Part shown: piece after piece, positions 34,478-46,700 of the stretch | Layout: each line of letters starts with the position of its first letter | Position numbering within the stretch: the first letter of the stretch is position 1 | Notes under the pieces: model-generated | Told to the model about the DNA's origin: nothing | The model's database searches: none | The model's input: the letters and a program-made list of their open reading frames with translations, nothing else | Origin: Promerops cafer | Taxonomy: Eukaryota; Chordata; Aves; Passeriformes; Nectariniidae | Direction of reading: 5' to 3' | DNA length: 64,000 nucleotides | Assembly: GCA_013398275.1 (NCBI GenBank) | Contig: VZSE01006621.1 | Coordinates: forward strand, 512,332 to 576,331 | Position numbers and translations under genes: made by a program

Positions 34478-35680
34478 TCTTTCTCCAAGTGATAGAGGAG
34501 CCAGTTAGGAGAAGTGTTATACTGGACTTTGTTCTCACCAACAAAGAGAGGCTGGTGAGCAATGTTCAACCTTGGTTGCAGTAACCAAAAAAGGATGGAG
34601 TTAAAGATCCTTAGGGTAGCAAGGAGGGCACACAGAAGGTCATTACCTTGGTGTCACGAGGCAAGATTTTATCAGCTTCAGGAATCTCTTTGGTATAGTA
34701 CCATGTGACAAAGCCCTAGAGGGAAAAGGGGTCCCGGAAAGCTGGCTTCAAGGGCTCAAGGATCACCTGCTCCTGGCTAGGGAGTAATGCATTTCACTGA
34801 AGAGGAAGCTGGGTAAAAATGACAGGAGACCTACATGGATGAACAAGGAGCTTCTCGACAAGAAGGAGCACAAAAACACAAATGCAAAAAGGGAGCCTAA
34901 ATGAGGGTAGAAGCAGAGAGAAGTACTGAGAAATTGTCTGAGCAGCCAGTGATCAAGATAGGAAAGTTAAAGCCCTAATAGACTTCAATCTGGAAGGGAT
35001 GTCAACAGCAACAAGCAGAGTTTCTGTAGATATGTTGGTGATAAAAGAAAGACTGGGGAAAATGTGACCATTCTCCAGAAGGAAACACAAGACCTGATTA
35101 CCTGACTTATGGAGAAGGCTGAAGTGCTCAATGAGTTTTTTGCCTGTCATCACCAGAAAGTACTCCAGCCACAACAGCTGAGAAGGCAAAGGCAGGGACT
35201 TGGAGAGTGATGAACTAACCATTGTAGAAAAGAACCAGGTTTGAGACCATCCAAGAGACCTGAAGTTACACAAGTCCATAGGATCTATTGAGATACATCT
35301 GCAGGTCTTAAGGGAACTGGTGGAGGAAGTGAGTAAGTCATTATCCATCGTGTTTGAGAAGTCATTACAGCCCAATGAAGTTTCCAGTGATGACAAAAGG
35401 GGAAACATAAGCCTAATTTTCAAAAAGGAAAATAAGGAATACTTAAGGATCTACAAGTTTTCTTACCTCTATGACTGTAAAGGTAATGGAGCAGATACTC
35501 CTGGAAGCTGTTCTAAGGCAAATGGAAATGAAGGAGTTGATTGGTGACATGGATTCATTAAGAACAAATAATGCCTTGTGGTCTTCTATGACAGTGTTAT
35601 AGAGTTGGTGAATGAGAAAAGAGCTACTAATGCCATCCACCTGGAATTGTGCAAAGCACAATACTGGTTGTATTATAAAA
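34478..35680 (+). mobile_element. CR1 LINE central part (EN end to RT start), no 3' end
   Basis: Begins in the endonuclease C-terminal region ('actggactttgttctcacca' = the LLDFVLTN motif). It passes the linker ('gacctacatggatgaacaag' = the W-x-N-KELL region) and reaches the reverse transcriptase N-terminal part: an open frame at 35320-35547 has LSIVFEKSLQPNEVSSD and GNISLIFKKENK. Beyond that, 'aaggagttgattggtgacat' and 'gccatccacctggaattgtg' match the region before the RT 'DFSKAFDTV' box, at which point homology stops. Many stops and indels. It lacks everything 3' of the first RT motifs, which is the opposite of normal CR1 5' truncation, so a later deletion removed the 3' half. Confidence 0.88.
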
Positions 35681-38600
35681 AAACATTGCTATATCAAGGA
35701 ATGGATCCAATTTAGAAACTGAGATAAGCACCAACAATTTCATAACAGACTAACTATGCCTCTTAATTCAGCAATAGTTCTTAATTTGGAGAGAATATTG
35801 TAGGAATCTCAGTGTCCACAAATATTCAACATCAGTTAGTTGTTGAAACAATATATAATTTTATTTATGATAATTTTTGTTTTCTTGAGGACTGATGGTC
35901 TAAGTCTTCTGTGACTATTGGCCATACTGATAGCAAGGAAATTGAAACTGATTTTCTACCAACTTTTTTCCTCTGAAATTTTCTGAAGAATGCCACCTGA
36001 ATGGTACTCTGGAAGTTGTTTTTTATCCTACCTTCATTTTCTATATTGTCTAAAAATTTTCTGCAGCCTAAATTCAAGAGGGACAAATCTTTTACTGCAG
36101 TTTTCTGAATACACTTCAGCTTGAATTTCTTTCTGTTATTTATAACATGATTTATTAGGTGTTTGTATTATCACCTTCAAATAACATCTTTGACCCTATT
36201 GCATGACTCCACATTGATCATTTGTCAGCAGAACTACAGCTGTGTACAGTACTGTATTTTTTGTCCTTAATATTGAAACATATTGTGGTTCATAGTTTGC
36301 TACTGAAGTGCAGTAATACATGAAAACATATTGGCATACATACTAATTTTAATTTCAAGAGGTGAAATGCTAACCTCCAGACTGATGAATTCAAAGTACT
36401 AAGAGAACTTCTACTTCTTGCTGGTTGATTTATGATGATTCACAGATAATTGATACCAAATTAAATATACAATAAATTAATTTCAGTATAGTTTCTAATT
36501 GTCTCAATGTTGGTTCACACCATTACTGTAAGAATTCAAAGAAAATGCAGTATCTGGAAGAGGTTAGTATATGTTTTTATACAAATATTTTAAGTCCATG
36601 TGTTCTCATTTTGACAAAAAACAAACAAGACAAAGATGGTGTGCTAAAACTTCAAAGTGACCATATTGCCACTGTTAAACTTGCAAGGTTATTTTCTTTA
36701 ATAAATAAAATGTGAAAAGTAATTTTTTAAAGTTGTTTTTTTTTTTTTACATTTTAAAACAATTTAATTTTCAAACTGTTTGCTCAGCATTTTCTAATAA
36801 GGCAAGCCTGTGCAAACTTACCCTATGCAACTATTCTTCCATCTTTAGGATAAATAGCTCTTCAGCTACATCTTTACATCTCTCTGCCACTCATAAAATT
36901 ATTTTATTTTAATCTGTGCTTTATTTAACAAAATCATCTGAAAATTATGACAAGTTCATGCTTCTTCATACATATTTGCAAGACTGGATTCTACACCATG
37001 AAACTGTATGGCAAAAAAAAAATAAAATAAAATAACAGAATTAAGTTCTTCAGACTTAAAGTTTAAAAGAAATAGCCACAGCTCATTTAGATTTGCAGCA
37101 GAAATGACAGAGAGTGTACTAAAACATTTTCACCCACCTTTTCCTCACACATTCCTAATGTTATGATAAACCTGTTCATTTGAGGCACCTTTTCAAACAT
37201 TTTTGAAATACATTATAGTTCATATAAATTAATATTTCACTGTTTTCTGCTCTTCCAATAGAAGAAAGCCCCAAATTCTGAACTGAAAAAAAGTTGTACT
37301 TTTAAAATTTTTCTTCCATGTTTCTGTAAATGATATCATTTTGTGCCTCTGATCCGTATTATGTGGCACAGTCTCAAGATCTCCAGGATAGAACCAAATG
37401 CTAAAGCACTTGTAATTTTAATTAAATTACTTAAATTAAAGACAAAGTTGTACACAACATGTAGAAAGGTGTCAAAGCTTTTTGTATAAGAAGTCAATAA
37501 ACCCCATATCTTTCATAAGACGAAAACAGTGCATGAATTGATAGTTAATGAACAAAAGTTGAAAAAAAAGGCTACCTTTTGGTCCCAACTGTAAACAAAT
37601 AAGGCTAAATATATGTGTAAATCAGCATAATACTTCAGAATTTCATCCATAACAAAACTTGGGAAATTTTGTCCAAATACTAGTTAAAATTTTTCACTCC
37701 AGTCAGATTCTTCTTCATTACATGCTTACTATCCTATCAAATTCTACACTGAACTTTGAGCCCAAATATTGTAAAGATCCAGCTTGGCTTAAAGTCATAA
37801 GAACTTTTTAGAAAACTGCTATATTTGAAAGTTTTTAGGAGATTTTCAGATGAAAAGGCATTTAACTATTATGATGCAATGAATTGGGAGGATATTGTGT
37901 AATATCTGTGCCTTTTTATCTCACTTAAGAAAAGAGGACAGGTCTGAGAAAAATTCCAGTCTACTGTTTATATCAGATACAGTAAGTTTTCAAATGAGTA
38001 TGTGGTTTTTCAAAATTTTTGCTTTCCATCTGTAAGAATACATAATCCCATCTGCTTCTTAATTATACAGAGCAATGAACTGAATGTCATATCAGGAGCT
38101 AGATACTAAATTGAAATATTTTAAAATATGTCACAGAATTTGCTTATCTTAAAGCACATTTCTGCTGTAGATCTTGCTTGCTAAATTTCAGCTGCATTAG
38201 AAATTCATAAAGTCTTCTACCTACTCAGCATTCTGCTTCAGTTTATTTAAATGGATCCTGCCATTTCTGAAACTTTCACTTTTTTCATAAATCGTGTAAT
38301 TTAAACAAATAATTTACATGTGTAAATATACTACAGTAAAACATTTGGAGTAATTTTCTCCATATATGAGTAATATTTGCTAAGTTCAAGTCAACAAAAT
38401 GCTGTCTATAGCACGAGATACAGAAATCTTGTTCTCAGTGGAGTAAAATTTTCTGTGTTAAATCATCTCTATTGCAAGTCAACTGCCTTCCTCATTATTC
38501 TCATTTCCTATCTCTTACAATACTGTATTTGTTCCCTTAGTCTTTCTCCACCTACCACCACACACAGAGATCTGACAACAGCTGGACAGAAGGTTAAAGA

Positions 38601-40673
38601 TTATAAAGCTGTGTACTTAACAGCCAAGGGAAAAAAAAAAAAAGCTGATTTAAAACCAAGCATTCCCACAGTGGTAACGTTAACTTGAATCTGTTACGCC
38701 TACCCAGCTGACAATTTTAGGAAACTTGAAGAAGCTTAGTAGTTTCTTTGGCATATCTACCCTTTTTGAAATGTAACTGGACCAGATCCTCTAGAACTTT
38801 CTAATGAAGAGATCAGTAACAAGTGTATCTTTTCCATGGATAAACAGCTGAATACTGGTTGCAATGGAATTTATCTGGAAAGAGTTAATTCTTCGATATA
38901 GAATCAGTTTGATTATGATTAAAATGATGATTAAAAGGAAGTCAAAGAATAATAAACATTTTTATTGTTGAGACTATGTTGATAAATACTACTTTATAAG
39001 AAATTTTAAAAAATATTTTCAGAAAGGTCATCTGAAGGGACAAATAGGGACATTTTTTCTCCTATTTGTGCCGTTGATTGATGATAACAAGTTTACCAGT
39101 ATAATAATACCTCATTCCTATAACAGGTTTTGGATGTACTCCAAATAACTTGTCTTTTTTTAAATAGTAAGGTTTACATGCATATCCACACACAAAGTCC
39201 TGGAATTCATAAAATCATTTTACATGCTTTATGGGAGGTCTTTACATAGGCAATCACCCACCGTGAATGAGTTTAGAGTTGATGAATGGTTTCACAGATT
39301 TAACACCTGGTTATAGTTTGTGTCTGGAAATTTAAGAATTTAGGTTCATATTGCTAAATAAAATACTTCCATCTTTAGGGTGAAGAATTCACTCCCATAT
39401 TTAGTATGAAGAATTCACTTTTGGAATAGGTACAAAAATAATTTTTGTAACCAGGCCTGATGAGTTTGAATAAACATCAATTGTGAAAATACAAGGTATT
39501 TCTTCTCCTAAAAACTCTTCTGAATAACTTCTGTAGTGGACACTCATCAATGAATTCAGCTGAGTGTTAGGGAGACAGTAATTTCTGAGGTAAATTCAAG
39601 TATCTGATTTTATTTATTTGTTTTGCCAGATAGTAGCCCATAAATAAGATACAGTTTTGTTGGGCTGACATTTTCTAATAAAAGTACTTTATAGAAAACA
39701 AGCAAAGAATAAAAAAAAAAATAAATGAACATTACCCTTTTCCAAGCGTATCCCTTTTCTTTGCAGAAACCAAAGCAACATCAAATTTCACCTATACCAC
39801 ATGTATGTACATGTTTTAAGATACACAGGTTGGGATCTAGTAGGTTTTTTCCCTAGAAGTAAATTAGTTGAGTTTTGCAATTGCTAAGACTAGTAGTCTC
39901 ACCCAGCTACAGGACAGAAAGGTCTGTTTTTCATAATGTTACTTTGCAGTTTAAACTTAAGATCATAATTATCTCAACAGCATTTGCATTTTTGTACCAG
40001 GTGTTTGCATTCAGCTTATTTTACAGGAAATACTGTTTTCTGTTAGAGTAGAAGGAGGGGGAGAGAAAAAAGGCTGATCATTTCAGTCAAACCTATACTG
40101 CTGAAGATTTTTCTGAAGGAAAATCACTTTTATAATGCATTAATGGCTCTTTTGCTAGCATTGTTAGCTCTTATTTGCCAGCATTTCTGCCCTTTTCTTA
40201 TTTTTATTTTTTTAATAACTTTTATTTAACTTTAAGGAACCAAGTAATACATATGAAGAAAGTTTAAGAACAAACAAGTATCATATGTCCCTAGCTAGTA
40301 CTTGCATGTCATAAGCAAAACCAAGCACAGACATTTTGAATAGCTCCTGATGAAAATGATATAGTTACTACATGAAAAAAAAGTTTTGAGGGATGATCTG
40401 CTGCAGTGGAGATAATGCTCAGAGGAGGACGTTCATCTGGATACCCCATCATTTCTATGGCAGCTGGCTGATGGGGAAAGTTTTCCTTTTCTCTTGCTTT
40501 CCCTCCCTTATGTACTCTCTCCCTCTGCCTATAGCTCTATCTTTTGTTTTGAAAATGCTGAAAAGTACCTTTTAGTGCTGGAGTGGATATGACAACTGTT
40601 ATCAAACACTCTAATCTGTCTTTTGTGAGCTAGTCTTAACACAATTTGTGAAACATTTCTCTTTCATGTCAAT
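35681..40673. other. Unique AT-rich DNA, no gene seen
   Basis: Five kilobases with no recognised transposon. Minor structure: T-run at about 36737-36750; A-rich patches near 37013-37035 and 38630-38643; and a two-copy repeat of GAAGAATTCACT (39382-39393 and 39408-39419, 26-bp period). The 103-codon open frame at 38377-38688 shows no domain. Confidence 0.5.
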
Positions 40674-41130
40674 AGAATTATAAAATCTGCTGAGCTGGAA
40701 GGGACCCACAAGGATTATTACAGCCAACTTCTGGCTCCAAAAATCACACCATGAGCCTGAGACCATTGTCCAAACACTTCTTGAGCTCTGTCAGGCTGGT
40801 GCTGTGACCACTTCCCTGGGGAGCCTGTTCCAGTGCCCAACCACCCTCTGGTGAAAAACCTTTTCCTTATATCCAACCTAAACCTTTCCTGACTCAGCTT
40901 CACAATATTCCCCTGGGTTCTGTCACCGGTCACCAGGGAGAAGAGATCAGTGCCTGCTCTTCCCTTCATGAGGAAGTTGTAACTGCAATGAGATCTCCCC
41001 TCAGTGTCCTTTTCGCCAGGCTGAACAAACCAAGTGACCTCAGCCACTGCTCATATGGCTTCCTCTCAAGGCCCTTTACCACATTCGTAGCCCTCCTCTG
41101 GATGCTGTTAGCAGCATAATGTCTTCTTTA
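40674..41130 (-). mobile_element. CR1 LINE, third 3'-end type, well preserved
   Basis: The plus strand opens with 'gaattataaaatctgctgag' and 'ctggaagggacccacaagg', the antisense tail of a CR1 lineage distinct from the other two in this window. It continues 'cttccctggggagcctgttc' and 'agtgcccaaccaccctctgg'. A minus-strand open frame at 41047-40718 has FSLVTGDRTQGNIVKLSQER, FRLDIRKRFFTRGWLGTGTG and PGKWSQHQPDRAQEVF, the normal ORF2 C-terminal order with one frame slip. The 5' truncation lies near 41130. Low divergence suggests it is among the younger CR1 insertions here. Confidence 0.94.
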
Positions 41131-43509
41131 CACCATAGCACAGGAACAAGATGGAGCCATTTCAGTTACCAGGCTGATATGACAGGATTATGTTGTCTGA
41201 CAGAAAGTATATCCCACACGTCACAGAAGAATCCAACCACAAATATTCAATGTCCATGACCACTATTAGAGCCAGAATCTCATTTATTCCTACATTAATG
41301 TGCTAAAATTTCTTGACTGGAATATTCTGCATACATCTTCATATCACAGTCTCTCTTCAAAAGTGAAGAAGTTTGGTCCTTTAGAATCCTCAGCAATATC
41401 ATGTGGGCTTGCTACAGCCTTCATATTTTACCTGTGAGGACCACTATTTTGGTTGAAGGAGTGGTAGGAAGAAAGGGGCAGCTCCCTGTATCACTCCAGG
41501 ACATGAAATCATCAGAGAAATTGAGAGAAAATTGTTGCATGCAGAAATTCTCAGCCTTACAGCTATCATAAGTAGTAACAAAATTTTTAAAAATTAAGGT
41601 AAAAACAACCATGATTAGCTTTCCCAGGAAATTCGGAAGATATTTTTATGAGCAATTCTTATCTAAAGTAATTCTTTAAAAGGCCATCTACCAGGAAGGA
41701 ATTATATCAGCCTAAAGGTGTGAATAATTATTTTCTATTTATGACCAAATATTATTACATTTTCTTGCATTCCTCTATCTTTATATAACTAAGAAATGAG
41801 AAGGTTCCTGCACACCGTTTATTGAAATCAGCTGCACTTGACATAAAGAAGATAACAAGCTGAGTGCTCTCTCCCCATCTCCATGTGAAGTACTTAATTA
41901 GGCTTAGATGAAAGTAATAAGTAAATAAATAAATAAAAAGGTTTGGAATCTTCACACCATAATAGGAAAAACTGATGTACAGTAAGCTTGGTACAATCAA
42001 AACTGTCATGCAGCAATTAATGATGTTAAGAAAGATTTAATAGTCTTGATTTTCACTCAGAAACAAAATACATAATATTAAATAAAACAAAGGATGTCTT
42101 TTAGTCTAAAAGAAAGAAATAAAATTCAGCTACTTTAAGTCAGAAGTTTGTTACTAGCAACCATGAGAAATACAGTATTGCAACTTATCACGCTTGGCCT
42201 GCCTCAATAAAAATAATAATGGAAATTTAAGTGTTATAATTCAAAGTTTCTTAGCACTTCAAAATAAATATTGAATTGACAAATTGAAAACAGGAATTCT
42301 AATGTCTTGTTCCATGCAAAAGACAGAAGTGTGCTAGATAGAAGGCAGTATTCACTGTCACAGATTATACATAACTCTAGCAGAGGGGAAAACAAAGACT
42401 ATCTCTTTTTACAGAGCCATTCAATAAAAATAAATCATATAGAAAAGTCAATTCTTGCCTCTAAATATATGTTATTGAAAGAAAATTATGTCATGAATAG
42501 AGTATGTACATTAGTGTGATAATGGAAAAGGGGAAATGGCACCATTTTGCTACAATAAAATTCCTCAGTAATTTTGTAAATGTAGGCCATTTATGTAAAT
42601 TTTAAACAATGATTCTTTGCAGATTCACAATATTATTCACAAAATATTGAACAAGATAATTCTATGTTTCCTTAGCTACAGCATGTCAGTTGTGGTTAGA
42701 GTACAATTAGTACACTATTTCAAATTTGATGCATGTAATTTAATTTGTTTTCATTAGCCAAAAAACTAAACAACCCCCAAAACAAACTCAAGCCAAATCC
42801 AAAGCAAAATAGCAGAAACAAATAAAAACCCCACCCTCCCCAAGCCCAGGCTTCTTTCCAGGAAGCTGTGACAGACGAGAGCTATCATTAAACATACTAT
42901 TAGTAACCTGGGGAAAAAAAACAACAAATCTAGCAATCAAACAAACAAACAAAGCAGCTTAATTTGTTTTCCTTTTAAGGGAAAATGAGAAAGCAAGGAC
43001 AATGTCAAGCACAAAAATTGTCTCAACATTTTATTTGTTAAGTCCTATGCTTAATTTAATTTTTTGTCACAACATTTGCACAGATGTTAGTCCACCAAAG
43101 ATGTATTTGTTGTTTCTCCACATTGATATATATTTATTTCACTCTTTCCCAGTCTTTCAAGCTATATAGCCACCATAAAGTGTTATAAAATCTTACAGAA
43201 AGGTTCTAAAATAGATTGATTATACTTTCAGAGATAGTTTCATCTAAATTTACCTAGTCATCTTTAGTGACATTTCCTTGCATTTTTTGCTGTTGTCATG
43301 ATGCTTCTGACCTATATTTTGGATATAGAGCCATATGACATAGGATAATTCAACTAGGAAAGTATCTCATGAAGTTTTTAGTCCCTCTTGCTGCAAGTGC
43401 TGAATTCAGAGCTGTTTAGTCTGATCTGCTCAGCTCTGCTCACGGAGGTAAAAATCACCATTACTTTAGAATCTTTTACAGCAAATTGCTCCACCATTTT
43501 GCTATCTTG
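41131..43509. other. Unique AT-rich DNA, no gene seen
   Basis: No transposon recognised. Short AAAT repeats near 41923-41938 and AAAC-rich patches near 42830 and 42940. Confidence 0.5.
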
Positions 43510-43770
43510 TTGGGAATTTTCACTGTATCGTATCCAAACGGAATGTTTTCTTTCCTAGCACATGTCCATTGTCTTTTGTCATTTCACCACACATGGGTAT
43601 GAAGAGCCTGGGTCCACTTCCTTGCAGGCACTGGGGATCTGATGTTCGGTTGTCCTCTACAGCCATCTCTACTCCAGGCTGAACAATCTCAGATCCATCA
43701 TGCTTTTCTGACAAGGATACTGATCCAGCCCAATACGAACCCTGTGATATCACCTAATAATCAGTGCCCA
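43510..43770 (-). mobile_element. Old CR1 LINE fragment, strongly diverged
   Basis: Weak but ordered antisense match to the CR1 ORF2 C-terminal region: 'agcacatgtccattgtcttt' and 'gtcatttcaccacacatggg', 'tatgaagagcctgggtccac', 'cagccatctctactccaggc' and 'tgaacaatctcagatccatc', then 'gatactgatccagcccaata'. The normal 3' terminus is absent. The match to CTCCAGGCTGAACAAT is the strongest anchor; the rest depends on alignment with gaps. Confidence 0.65.
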
Positions 43771-46700
43771 TGAAGCCCCACCACCCAGTTACCTGTTTTA
43801 TTCCTCTAATTCTCCACTCATCCAGAACATGACTATGTCCTTTTGGATAATGTTCTAATGTGGGTAAAAACTTCATGCCTGAAATGCTAGGGGAATTTCT
43901 TTTAAATTATTTCAGACTTTTTTTTTTTTTTTTTTTTAACTAAATGTTCCAAATTAATCATTCCACCAGACGATTTATATTGCTACTTTTAAGAACTGAG
44001 TCCATATGATTGTGAAGGAACTGACAGGGTAAAAATGAAATTCAAATGCATAGGTCTACATAGGGCAAAGAATGACCTACTGAATTACTTACCTCTTTAT
44101 GCAGTAAGAGGTGATGTCAATGAGGAATAGATCACTAAACCACTCAACTATTTCACTCTCTTTCAACCTTCTCAGAAAAATAGGAAAATGGAAAAAAGTA
44201 TGATAATATCAAACAAATCTCAAATTTACACAAGTCTAAATTTTGACTTATCCTTGAGAAGAAAGGGCATTTTTCTATATGATATAATCTTGTTTAGATG
44301 TTAAAGAGTGGTATCTAGCCAAAGTTCTCTTTTATGAAGTTAATTTATGTTAAGTTTCCCAACTACTAAACCCAAGATTATTCTTAATTTTAATGAATTA
44401 TTAATTAAAAATATAGTAGAGGAAATACACATGGAGGCAATCAATTAAATTACCTGGTGTTACAGTTAACAGTAATGATACTGTACTTTTAGCTATTCTC
44501 TGTCATGATTATATCAGAAGCCAAAATTTTAAACTTTCTATGATGAGAGAAAGAATTTATCTCTCTTTAAAGATCCTCTCCTTAAAGAACTAAAGTAGGA
44601 TAGAAAACCTCAAATTTTTAAAAAAAAATTTCTGTTCACATTTATGATTTTTGTGTCTGAGATGTCTATTTATTCACCTAAATATCAAATGTAAGAAAAT
44701 ACATCTATTCTGAAACATTGAGTTACTGTAACAAAGAAGATCTGATTCTGTATAAATCCTGACTTCATTCTTAAACTTTTAATGTGCTGTTTCTCTTAAT
44801 ATTATATTTTTCACTGTACTAAACGGTTGAAATTTTCTTTATATAATTCTTTCCTATTTGTTTTCTCTGCAAAGTAATTGCATTTGCCCTTGGTAATATT
44901 TATTCATAATGGATTTCTAATATGTGATGTTAATGGCAATTAACTTATGGAAAGCATTAGAATATCAAAATAATAAAGTTAACAAACTGAAAGTATTGTT
45001 CTAAGATGTATTTGAGTACACTCTTGACAGTACCTATATTATTTCATTGCTATTTTTTTAGTGAAATTTGATATTAGAAAAAGAAGGAAAAACACAGTGA
45101 ATAAACGAAGAAAATATTTCTAATAGAATTTATCTAATAACTTTCTGGACCCTATTTAACACTGTAATTATTGGACAATATTAGATTAATTTAAAGGACC
45201 ATTATTTTTTGCAATTGTAACAAATTAAAAAATATATATAATTAAATAGAGGAATGATGCTTTAAATAATAACAATGGACACACAATACTTACAATATAA
45301 TGTTATTTTGGGCTCCTACATAATCTCATTTGTCATGTAAATAAGTTGACAGTAGGATTCAAAATATTTGTTCTTCATTACACTCCAACGTGAGCATCAT
45401 TTACAAAGGCTATGAAAACTGTAGTATGCAAAATAACTATTCACTTCAGATAAACTAATTTTTGAAATTAAGTAAACTGTAAAATTATGCACTGTAAATT
45501 GCATGCGCACAATAACTATTATCATTTATTTATTAATGAAAGCTGTTGTCTCATCGGAAATATGACCTCAAACTTCTATTTTGCCAAAATGTGTAAAGTC
45601 TGCTGAAGCTTCAAAGAGGAATAGATAATATTGCCAGGACCAAAAGGATTGAAACATGTTGAAGTGTTTGCAAGTGTTTGATTATCTTATGATTTTTTGC
45701 AGGCCAACCCCCCCAACTAATTCTGTGTGCATTAAACACAAAGAAATTGCTTCCCTGTCATAAAACAGTAATTTCTGTACAGTGCAATGATGCAGTTAAA
45801 ATGTGCACTGAACAAACGATGGAGAACTAAATGTTTAATCTACCGAGTTAGAAAGCTTGTTTAAAAGATGGAATGAAATATGGAAATAGCTGATGTTAAC
45901 TTTTTTATCATGAAAAATCACTGAATCTTTAAAGATTTTGATTACTCTGGAAGTTGTTCTTTACTCTGCATTGAGACCAGACCCCTTAGTTTGCAGTTCT
46001 TCCTCCCTCTTTTCCATAATGGATCAGCATTTCTATAATAAGAAATTAGATCACCAAAGCTAATGTTTGCATATTTAGGGATTTCCTTCAAAAGTGCCTC
46101 ATCCTGGCAGCACTTACCTTGTTAAATCTAACAAATGCACAGACAAATGTTCTGACTCCAATCATAGTATTTCTGTTGAAGACGACTTGCAGTCTTATGG
46201 AAGGAAAATATTAAACAATAAATCCTGTCAGGCCTTTTTTCTAAAATAAAAAGTAATGCTTTCTATCTCTGCTGCAATCACAGAATAAACAGCAACTAAT
46301 CTTGATGTCTAATTCTGATCAAAATTATCCTTCTTCCAGTTAATCTGCCATCTGATGAGTCACTTTTTGTATTCTGATTGTTAGATAGACAAATCTCCTA
46401 CAAGAAGGAAATGTTTCTCACACCAAGGTGAAAAATATTGGCATTTCAAGCCTACTTAGGATGCATGTTGTCAGTTATCGTGAAGCAACTTCTGTACTCA
46501 GTAGATGCCTTCTCACTCTTAAGGACTGTTCTTGTGACAGAAAGCAGTGGTATGGCCACTTTGCCATTATTTAAAGCTGGGTTATATCACAAAATTAGAC
46601 TAATATGCTGCTACTAGTTTTACTGGCTCTGGCATCATCAACTAGGAAAGCATTGCTAATTTCTTGATACCGAGGCTTAACGTCAATGTTAGCCATTATG

